Part shown: positions 1 to 5,030 of the stretch, in pieces
Position numbering within the stretch: the stretch's first letter is position 1
Layout: each line of letters starts with the position of its first letter
Assembly (NCBI GenBank): GCA_011051745.1
Contig: DRKO01000214.1
Coordinates: forward strand, 1-8,699
Reading direction: 5' to 3'
DNA: 8,699 bases
Source: Chloroflexota bacterium
GTDB lineage: Bacteria > Chloroflexota > Anaerolineae > Aggregatilineales > UBA3940
The notes under the pieces: model-generated
What the model was told of the DNA's origin: nothing
What the model saw: the letters and a program-made list of their open reading frames with translations, nothing else
The model's database searches: none
Translations under genes and position numbers: made by a program

Positions 1-315
1 ACTACCCGCTGAGGGTACTGAAAGCAACAGGAGGAGCAGGCTTTGGCTTACGCATCATGGCTACATCCACTGACTACCCGCCGAGGGTACTGAAAGGTTG
101 CTGAAAGGGTACAACAGATGAGGGGCGAAGGAGCTACATCCACTGACTACCCGCTGAGGGTACTGAAACATGGGTTACATGGAAGACGGGATCATGATCA
201 TCGCCGCTACATCCATTGACTATCCGCTGAAGGTACTGAAAGTGGGCGGCTTCTGACCTGCTGTATCAGGTGTTTGTGAGCTACATCCATTGACCACCCG
301 CCGAGGGTGCTGAAA
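1..315 (+). CRISPR. CRISPR array, trailing end (5 repeats, 4 spacers)
   Basis: Five copies of a 36-bp repeat are seen at 1-23 (left end cut off by the window), 60-95, 133-168, 206-241 and 280-315. They are separated by spacers of 36, 37, 37 and 38 bp that are unrelated to each other. Each repeat begins GCTACATCCA and ends TACTGAAA (TGCTGAAA in the last). The middle can fold into a 5-bp stem, TACCC/GGGTA, around a GCTGA or GCCGA loop. The GAAA 3' end is common in class 1 repeats and suggests transcription on the + strand. Copies at 133 and 60 are close to consensus, while those at 206 and 280 carry three and four substitutions. That gradient marks the right side as the old, leader-distal end, so leader and newer spacers should lie left of the window. 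No cas gene is present, so the type cannot be assigned. Confidence 0.95.
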
Positions 316-359
316 CAACCACTTCCCCCTGCCCCGCACTGGTCATGACGGAGAGATTC

Positions 360-388
360 TTGACAACCGCCCCGAATCCCTTTATACT
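360..388 (+). promoter_or_regulatory. sigma-70 type promoter of the ROK regulator gene
   Basis: A perfect -35 box TTGACA (360-365) is followed after exactly 17 bp by TATACT (383-388), which matches the -10 consensus at five of six positions. Transcription would start near 395, just in front of the palindrome at 400-418 and about 30 nt before the ATG at 427. It begins 45 bp after the last CRISPR repeat, so it is separate from the array. This is the best promoter in the window. Confidence 0.85.
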
Positions 389-399
389 GGTCACAGTTA

Positions 400-418
400 C
401 TTTATTTGGTGAATAAAG
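400..418. promoter_or_regulatory. Palindromic operator, probable ROK autoregulatory site
   Basis: CTTTATT (400-406) and AATAAAG (412-418) are perfect inverted repeats separated by TGGTG. The site is AT-rich in an otherwise GC-rich region and lies at about +5 to +24 of the predicted transcript, where a bound repressor would block transcription. A related site with the same spacing occurs at 1636-1654, in front of the transporter operon. ROK repressors are known to bind AT-rich inverted repeats. That this site is bound by the adjacent ROK protein is inference. Confidence 0.65.
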
Positions 419-426
419 ATATTCCC

Positions 427-1608
427 ATGCCACCTGCCAACCGCGTCCTGCTCCGGGCGATCAATCGCTCTCAGGTCCTCAACACCATTCGCACGCACGG
501 CCCGATCTCACGGGCCGACATCGCGCGTGTCACCGGCCTGAGCCAGGCCACGATCACGACCATCACGGCGGAGTTGATCAACGAGGGGCTGATCCTGGAG
601 AAGCAAACCGGCAACTCAACCGGAGGGCGCCCCCCCATCCTCCTCGACCTGAACCCCGAAAGCCTGTACGTCGTCGGCCTCAAACTGACCGAGCACTACA
701 TCAGCGCGGCGCTGACCAACATCCGGGCCGACGTGATCACCAACCTGACGATCCCCGCTTCCGGCGAGACCCACTCCGTCGAATGGGTCGTTGACTTTGT
801 GGAAGAGGCCGTCGAGCGCAGCCTCACCGCCGCAGGTGTCGGGCGCGGGCAACTGGCCGGAGTCGGGATCGGGATGGCGGGCGTCATTGACAGCGTGACG
901 GGCGAATGCCGCTACTCGCCCTTCTTCCAGTGGCAGGACGTCCCTTTCCGCCAGCTTGTCGAGGAGCGGCTCCGGGTTCCGGTTTACGTGGATAACGACG
1001 TCAACACGCTGACGATGGCCGAGCAGTGGTTCGGGCACGGGCGCGATGTGGACGACTTCCTCGTCATCACGATCGGGCGCGGCATCGGGATGGGGATCGT
1101 GGTGAACGGACAATTTTATCGCGGCGCAGGGGGCGGCGCGGGAGAACTGGGGCACACGGTGATTGACCCCGAAGGCCCCCTGTGCGATTGCGGCAAACAT
1201 GGCTGTCTGGAAACCTACGTCAGCGACGGAGCGCTCGTGCGTCAGGCGCGGGACGCCCTTCAGGGGGAGGAACTGATCATCGAAGAGATGGTGGCCCGCG
1301 CTTCCGATGGTGAGCCTGCGCTGCAGGCGATCTTCGAACGCGCGGGGCACGTTCTGGGCGTCGGCGTGGCGAACATGGTCAACATCTTTGATCCGGCCCG
1401 CATCATCATCACCGGCGAGGGAACGCGGGCAGGCGCGCTGCTGTTCGACCCGATGCTTGAATCAATCGAACGGCACACGTTCAACGGGCTGGCGGAAGAT
1501 GTCGAGATCGTCATTCAGGAATGGGGCGATGAAGCCTGGGCACGCGGAGCGGCCAGCCTGGTTTTGCGGGAGCTGTATAAATCCCCCATTCACAAAGTAT
1601 CCCGCTGA
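427..1608 (+). CDS. ROK-family transcriptional repressor (sugar-responsive)
   Basis: Predicted sugar-sensing repressor of the downstream alpha-glucan uptake operon. Starting at ATG 427 it is 393 residues, typical for ROK repressors. Residues 6-65 form a winged HTH (NRSQVLNTIR, then GPISRADIARVTGLSQATIT), ending in the wing motif GGRPP. The rest is the ROK sugar-kinase-like fold: DNDVN at about 189-193, the glycine-rich signature GIGMGIVVNG (about 218-227), AGELGH (238-243) and the zinc motif CDCGKHGC (253-260). The kinase phosphate-binding motif DxGxT is replaced by GLKLT (about 84-88), so catalysis is unlikely and a repressor role is favoured. GRGIG stands where GTGIG or GSGIG is usual. In-frame TTG 406 and GTG 409 could also be starts, but both lie inside the operator palindrome. 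None of the candidates has a good Shine-Dalgarno. The sugar ligand is inferred from the neighbours only. Confidence 0.9.
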   Translation: MPPANRVLLRAINRSQVLNTIRTHGPISRADIARVTGLSQATITTITAELINEGLILEKQTGNSTGGRPPILLDLNPESLYVVGLKLTEHYISAALTNIRADVITNLTIPASGETHSVEWVVDFVEEAVERSLTAAGVGRGQLAGVGIGMAGVIDSVTGECRYSPFFQWQDVPFRQLVEERLRVPVYVDNDVNTLTMAEQWFGHGRDVDDFLVITIGRGIGMGIVVNGQFYRGAGGGAGELGHTVIDPEGPLCDCGKHGCLETYVSDGALVRQARDALQGEELIIEEMVARASDGEPALQAIFERAGHVLGVGVANMVNIFDPARIIITGEGTRAGALLFDPMLESIERHTFNGLAEDVEIVIQEWGDEAWARGAASLVLRELYKSPIHKVSR

Positions 1609-1628
1609 TACTCACCGGTTTATTTTTT
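1596..1628 (+). terminator. Weak hairpin plus T-rich run at the end of the ROK gene
   Basis: AGTATC (1596-1601) and GATACT (1607-1612) pair across a CCGCT loop. The stem overlaps the ROK stop codon (TGA 1606-1608). A T-rich run, TTTATTTTTT, follows at 1619-1628 after a 6-nt gap. The stem is short and AT-rich and the gap is larger than in good intrinsic terminators, so termination would be partial at best. It could instead be an additional protein-binding palindrome. Low confidence as a terminator; the inverted repeat itself is plainly there. Confidence 0.3.
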
Positions 1629-1635
1629 GGTCGGA

Positions 1636-1654
1636 GTTTATTCACTCACTAAAG
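1636..1654. promoter_or_regulatory. Second ROK-type operator, in front of the transporter operon
   Basis: GTTTATT-CACTC-ACTAAAG has the same 7-5-7 layout as the palindrome at 400-418. It shares TTTATT in the left half and TAAAG in the right half; 13 of 19 positions match overall. The two halves pair imperfectly here. A further TTTATT lies at 1619-1624. The site is 114 bp upstream of the binding-protein start codon, in the only large gap of the operon, which fits repression of the transporter genes by the ROK protein. No convincing -35/-10 pair could be placed around it: TTGGTC (1627) with TAAAGA (1650) is the least bad option. Confidence 0.5.
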
Positions 1655-1668
1655 AAAGTAGGGAGCGA

Positions 1669-1742
1669 TGACACAGTAAGGAGGTGCTCACGTTTACCAT
1701 CCCGCAACACTCGTAAGGCAAGCCCCGATTGACACAGTCAGG
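1669..1742 (+). repeat. Direct repeat pair TGACACAGT(A/C)AGG in the operon leader
   Basis: TGACACAGTAAGG at 1669-1681 recurs as TGACACAGTCAGG at 1730-1742, with 12 of 13 bases identical and 61 bp between the starts. Both copies lie in the untranslated region before the sugar-binding protein. They may be half-sites for a second regulator or the result of a local duplication. The second copy sits next to a T, making TTGACA at 1729-1734, but no -10 box follows it at a suitable distance. Confidence 0.5.
1678..1686 (+). promoter_or_regulatory. Orphan Shine-Dalgarno sequence in the leader
   Basis: AAGGAGGTG is a nine-base perfect complement of the 16S rRNA anti-Shine-Dalgarno sequence, stronger than any other in the window. 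No ATG, GTG or TTG follows at 4-12 nt. The only overlapping start is the GTG at 1684, which is part of the motif and would give a 10-codon reading frame ending at TAA 1714-1716. It could be a ribosome standby site, a regulatory leader-peptide signal or a remnant. The motif is certain; its role is not known. Confidence 0.35.
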
Positions 1743-1752
1743 CTAACTGATG

Positions 1753-1758
1753 AGGAGG
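1753..1758 (+). promoter_or_regulatory. Ribosome binding site of the sugar-binding protein
   Basis: AGGAGG lies 9 nt before ATG 1768. It decides between two in-frame starts: the ATG at 1750 would put this motif inside the coding region, whereas ATG 1768 gives a normal spacing and an N-terminus that begins directly with a classic lipoprotein signal peptide. Confidence 0.85.
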
Positions 1759-1767
1759 ACTAACAAG

Positions 1768-3138
1768 ATGAAGAACAGAAAACGCCTTATTCTGCTGGCA
1801 GTGAGCCTCATGCTCCTGCTGATCCTGTCTGCCTGCGCCCCCGCAGGCACGGCTGAGGAACCCGCCGCCGAAGAAGAAGCCGGGCAGGAGGCTGAAGCCG
1901 AGGCCCCGGCGGAAGAGGAAGCCGCCGAGGCCCCCGCCGAAGAGGAAGCCGCACCGGCAGAGGAAGAGGCCGAGGCCCCGGCGGAGCCGGTCACCGTGAC
2001 GTACTGGCACACGATGAGTGACGCCGAGGTCGAGGCGATGGAAGAGGTCATCGCCATGTTCGAGGCCGAGCATCCCGACATCACAATCGAGATGACGCGC
2101 TACGCCTACGATGACTTCAAATCCGCGCTCCTGACCAGCCTGGCCGGCGGGGAAGGCCCCGACACGGCCCGTCTGGATATCATCTGGGTTCCCGAATTCG
2201 CGGAACTCGGTGCGCTGGTCGCGCTGGATGAGGCCATGCCGGACTTCGACGAGATCGCGGCGCAGACCTTCCCCGGCCCGCTGGCGACCAACTACTGGGA
2301 CGGCCATTACTACGGCCTGCCGCAGGACACCAACACGCAGGTGTTGCTGTGGAACCGCGAGGTCTTCGAGGAGGCCGGTGTTGAAGGCCCGCCCGCCACG
2401 CTGGAGGAGTTCCAGCAGGTCGCCTGTGAACTGAGCGAGGGCGAGGAGCGGTACGGCTACGCGATGGGCGGAACCTACTTCTGGGCTCCCGCGCCGATCT
2501 TCTACTCGATGGGCGGCCAGATCGTGGACGAGGACATCACCACCGCTCAGGGCTATATCAACGGCCCGGCCAGCGTCGCCGCTTTCCAGATGCTGGTTGA
2601 TATGTACAATGAAGGCTGCCTGTCCCCCAACCTGCTGGGCGGCGGGATCGGCACGGCGGACGGCCACGCCACCGGCCTGTACGCGATGATCATTGACGGG
2701 CCCTGGATGGTTGACATCTACAAGGCGGACTACCCCGACTTCGAGGTCAACTTCGCCCTTGTCCCTGCCGGGCCGGACGGCACGACCAGCTCGGTTGTCG
2801 GCGGGCAGAACGTCGTCGTCTTCGACGGCTCAGAGCATCAGGAAGCCGCCATCGAGTGGGCACGCTTCCTGCTCTCTGAGGAGGCCCAGCTCAAGATGGC
2901 CGAGCGCGGCGTGATCCCCACGCTGAGCTCTGTCGCGGGCGATCCGGGTCTGCCGGACTACTTCGACGTGTTCATGCAGCAGCTTGAGACCGCGCAGGCC
3001 CGCGTGCCGCATCCCCGCTGGGGCGACATGGACGGCGCGATCAACAACGCCTTCCAGCGTATGCTGCGCGGCGAGCAGACCGTGCAGGAGGCGCTCGATC
3101 AGGCCGCTGATGAGATTGACGCTCTGCTGAATGAGTAA
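1768..3138 (+). CDS. Sugar ABC transporter substrate-binding lipoprotein (CUT1, MalE-like)
   Basis: Captures an oligosaccharide outside the membrane and delivers it to the two permeases downstream. The 456-residue product starts with a lysine/arginine-rich N-terminus and a hydrophobic core (residues 7-20), followed by the lipobox LSAC with the acylated Cys at 23. Residues 24-74 are a Glu/Ala/Pro-rich linker that holds the domain away from the membrane. From residue 75 on (VTVTYWHTMSDAEVEAMEEV) the protein shows the family-1 solute-binding fold: FEAEHPDITIEM (98-109), YYGLPQDTNTQVLLWN (181-196), AMIIDGPW (306-313) and FLLSEEAQLKMAERGVIPT (367-385). The length suits this family. The ligand cannot be read from the sequence; alpha-1,6-linked gluco-oligosaccharides are inferred from the GH66 and GH15 genes in the same operon. 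It is first in the operon, behind a putative ROK operator, and followed by a strong hairpin. Confidence 0.93.
   Translation: MKNRKRLILLAVSLMLLLILSACAPAGTAEEPAAEEEAGQEAEAEAPAEEEAAEAPAEEEAAPAEEEAEAPAEPVTVTYWHTMSDAEVEAMEEVIAMFEAEHPDITIEMTRYAYDDFKSALLTSLAGGEGPDTARLDIIWVPEFAELGALVALDEAMPDFDEIAAQTFPGPLATNYWDGHYYGLPQDTNTQVLLWNREVFEEAGVEGPPATLEEFQQVACELSEGEERYGYAMGGTYFWAPAPIFYSMGGQIVDEDITTAQGYINGPASVAAFQMLVDMYNEGCLSPNLLGGGIGTADGHATGLYAMIIDGPWMVDIYKADYPDFEVNFALVPAGPDGTTSSVVGGQNVVVFDGSEHQEAAIEWARFLLSEEAQLKMAERGVIPTLSSVAGDPGLPDYFDVFMQQLETAQARVPHPRWGDMDGAINNAFQRMLRGEQTVQEALDQAADEIDALLNE
1900..1989 (+). repeat. Imperfect 27-bp coding repeat in the lipoprotein linker
   Basis: Two 27-bp units (1900-1926 and 1927-1953) each encode EAPAEEEAA. 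They are followed by a shorter derivative that encodes PAEEEA and then a partial EAPAEP (to 1989). The bases differ mainly at third codon positions, so the repeat is not fresh. It can be expected to vary in length between related strains. It forms the acidic spacer between the lipid anchor and the sugar-binding domain. Confidence 0.75.
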
Positions 3139-3155
3139 CGCTTCGCATCCGCAGA

Positions 3156-3191
3156 GGGCTGCCCGGACTCCTTCGGGAGTCCGGGTGGCCC
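3156..3191 (+). promoter_or_regulatory. Stable intercistronic hairpin with UUCG tetraloop
   Basis: CCCGGACTCC (3162-3171) pairs perfectly with GGAGTCCGGG (3176-3185) around a TTCG loop closed by C-G, which is the extra-stable C(UUCG)G type. With two G-U wobbles the stem extends to 16 bp, from 3156 to 3191. No T-run follows, so it is not a canonical terminator. It lies between the binding-protein stop (3138) and the permease start (3221). Such hairpins after binding-protein genes are known to protect the upstream mRNA from 3' exonucleases or to reduce read-through, giving more binding protein than permease. That role here is inference. Confidence 0.75.
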
Positions 3192-3220
3192 CGGCCAGAC
3201 ACAGAAGGACGCCCCCGACA

Positions 3221-4168
3221 ATGGGCAACACCCTTCAGGCACACCGCAAAGCCAGAAACAGCGCCACAGGAGGCGGCCTGCCGCCCCGCCTCCTGCAGGC
3301 CGGAGCGGCCTACCTGTTCCTGCTACCCGGCTTCCTGTTGCTCACGCTGTTCATCCTCTACCCCATGCTCTACTCGCTGCGCATCAGCTTCTTTGACTGG
3401 AACGTCATCAAGCCGGAGCGCAGCACGTTTGTCTGGCTGAGGAACTACCGGGAGGTTCTCAGCGACCCGATCTTCCGCCGGGCCGTCCTGAACACACTGG
3501 TTTACACCGCTGTGACCATCCCGACGGAGCTAATCCTCGCGCTGGCGGTGGCCCTGCTGCTCGATCAGCATATCCGCTTCAAGCCCTTCTTCCGGGTGGT
3601 CTACTACCTGCCCGTCATCACCTCATGGGTGATCGTCACCCTGATCTTCGAGTACCTGTTTAACAGTCAGGCCGGACTCATCAATTATTTATTGCGCGAC
3701 GTGCTGCACCTGACCGCGGACCCGATCCGCTGGCTGGCCGATCCGATTCTGGTAATGGTTCCGATCAACCTGCTGGGCATCTGGAAGGGGGTCGGATGGT
3801 CCATGATCATCATGCTGGCCGCCCTGCAGGAGATACCAACCGATCTGCTGGAGGTGGCCGCCGTTGACGGGGCCAACCCCTGGCAACGCCTGTGGAAGAT
3901 CACCCTTCCCCTGATGCGCCCCACGCTGGTTTTCCTGCTGGTGGTGCGCGTCATCGGCGGGCTGAACGTCTATATCTCGGTGCTCCTGATGACGAACGGC
4001 GGGCAGCCGCTCGACCTGACGCACTCGATCCTGACGCTGATGTACAAAGAAACGTTCGACCGCCTGAATTTCGGCAAAGGCGCGGCCATCAGCTACCTGT
4101 TGATGCTGCTCGTCTTTGTCATCAGCGTGATCCAGATTCGCCTGCTGCGCCGACGAGTGGAGATGTAA
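3221..4168 (+). CDS. CUT1 sugar ABC transporter permease (MalF/UgpA-like)
   Basis: One half of the membrane channel of the sugar importer. From ATG 3221 it is 315 residues, with a charged N-terminus and about six membrane segments: residues 28-50, 89-115, 122-147, 174-200, 235-257 and 288-305. The ATPase-contacting EAA loop is seen at 211-230 (EVAAVDGANP...ITLP), with the conserved Glu 211, Gly 217 and Leu-Pro 229-230. An in-frame ATG at 3131 overlaps the binding-protein stop. It would, however, add 30 Arg/Pro-rich residues encoded across the stable hairpin, so it is rejected. AGAAGGA (3203-3209) is a possible ribosome site, 11 nt before ATG 3221. Specificity comes from the binding protein and is inferred to be alpha-gluco-oligosaccharide. 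The next permease starts 3 bp after its stop. Confidence 0.92.
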   Translation: MGNTLQAHRKARNSATGGGLPPRLLQAGAAYLFLLPGFLLLTLFILYPMLYSLRISFFDWNVIKPERSTFVWLRNYREVLSDPIFRRAVLNTLVYTAVTIPTELILALAVALLLDQHIRFKPFFRVVYYLPVITSWVIVTLIFEYLFNSQAGLINYLLRDVLHLTADPIRWLADPILVMVPINLLGIWKGVGWSMIIMLAALQEIPTDLLEVAAVDGANPWQRLWKITLPLMRPTLVFLLVVRVIGGLNVYISVLLMTNGGQPLDLTHSILTLMYKETFDRLNFGKGAAISYLLMLLVFVISVIQIRLLRRRVEM

Positions 4169-4171
4169 ACG

Positions 4172-5014
4172 ATGTTCCTTCCGAGCGAGTATCGCTGGCC
4201 CCACAAACTTGTGACCTATCTCCTCCTCCTGATCGGCATCGTGATCGTCGCCGTCCCGTTCCTGCTGATGGTCTCCACCTCCCTCAAGCCCCAGCAGTAC
4301 ACGTTCGAGTACCCCCCGCGCCTGATCCCCACCGAGGTCACGTTCAGCAACTACACGCGGGCGCTGGCTCAGGATATGTTCTTCCGCTACTTCCTGAACA
4401 GTCTGGTTGTCGCGCTCTCGACAACCGCTCTGACGGTCGCGATCTCGGCCTCTCTGGCCTATGCTTTCGCCCGTCTGGAGTTCCCCGGCAAACAGGTGCT
4501 CTTCTACATCCTGCTGATGGGGATGATGATCCCGCCGGTGATGCTGATCATCCCCCAGTTTCTCGTCGCCAAGTCGTTGAAGTTGCTGAATACGCTGGCC
4601 GGCCTGATCGTCGTCTACATCGCCATGAACCTCCCGATGCAAACCTTCCTGCTGCGCGGCTTCTTTGAGGGCATCCCGCGCGATCTGGAGGACTCGGTGC
4701 GGATTGACGGCGGCGGGCGCTGGACGATCTTCCGTCACGTGATCCTGCCGCTCTCCCGTCCGGGGCTGGCGACCGTCGCCATCTTCACCTTCATCTATAG
4801 CTGGGAGGAGTTCCCCTGGGCGCATGTCGCCATCAAGGAGACGACGCGCCGGACTCTGCCCATCGCCATCGCCCTTTTCCAGAACCAGCACCTGACGCAA
4901 TGGGGGCAGGTCTTCGCCGCCTCGATTGTGGCCCTGATCCCGATCGTGACCGTCTTCGTCGCCCTGCAACGCTACTTCATCCGGGGCATCTCGCGCACAG
5001 GGCTGAAGGGATAA
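4172..5014 (+). CDS. CUT1 sugar ABC transporter permease (MalG/UgpE-like)
   Basis: Second membrane subunit of the importer, 280 residues, typical for the MalG group. Hydrophobic segments lie at about 13-34, 74-100, 108-130, 140-162, 197-211 and 247-266. The EAA loop is at 173-193 (EDSVRIDGGG...VILP). It keeps Asp-Gly 179-180 and the Leu-Pro end, but the usual EEAA is EDSV, a mild deviation. GGAG at 4159-4162 lies 9 nt before the start, inside the end of the previous gene, and the gap to that gene is 3 bp, so translation is probably coupled. No ATP-binding subunit follows. CUT1 importers often share one MsmK/MsiK-type ATPase encoded elsewhere, which is presumably the case here. Confidence 0.93.
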   Translation: MFLPSEYRWPHKLVTYLLLLIGIVIVAVPFLLMVSTSLKPQQYTFEYPPRLIPTEVTFSNYTRALAQDMFFRYFLNSLVVALSTTALTVAISASLAYAFARLEFPGKQVLFYILLMGMMIPPVMLIIPQFLVAKSLKLLNTLAGLIVVYIAMNLPMQTFLLRGFFEGIPRDLEDSVRIDGGGRWTIFRHVILPLSRPGLATVAIFTFIYSWEEFPWAHVAIKETTRRTLPIAIALFQNQHLTQWGQVFAASIVALIPIVTVFVALQRYFIRGISRTGLKG

Positions 5015-5030
5015 CCGCCCCGGTAAAGCC

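Noticed and set aside
88..112. Repeat-like CTGAAAGG motif inside the second spacer, possibly a partial repeat duplication
   Set aside because: Spacer bases at 99-108 (TGCTGAAAGG) resemble the repeat end and the bases just after it, but the match is only about ten bases, the spacer has normal length, and no further repeat sequence is present. Chance is the simplest explanation.
1..315. Cas genes or a leader belonging to the array
   Set aside because: Nothing in the window resembles a Cas protein, and the 90 bp right of the array hold the ROK promoter, not an AT-rich leader. The repeat decay places the leader on the other side.
1729..1734. TTGACA as a -35 box of the transporter operon
   Set aside because: No acceptable -10 box is found 16-18 bp downstream, and the position is only 34 bp before the start codon. 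The match belongs to the direct repeat.
1750..1767. Upstream in-frame ATG of the binding protein
   Set aside because: It would place the AGGAGG ribosome site inside the gene and lengthen a signal peptide that is already typical from ATG 1768.
1738..2667. 309-codon open frame on the - strand opposite the binding protein
   Set aside because: Its Gly/Phe-rich stretch is simply the complement of the Glu/Ala/Pro linker repeat; no ribosome site or family resemblance.
3131..3220. N-terminal extension of the first permease from ATG 3131
   Set aside because: The 30 extra residues are Arg/Pro-rich, unlike permease N-termini, and are encoded across the stable UUCG hairpin. ATG 3221 is the better start.
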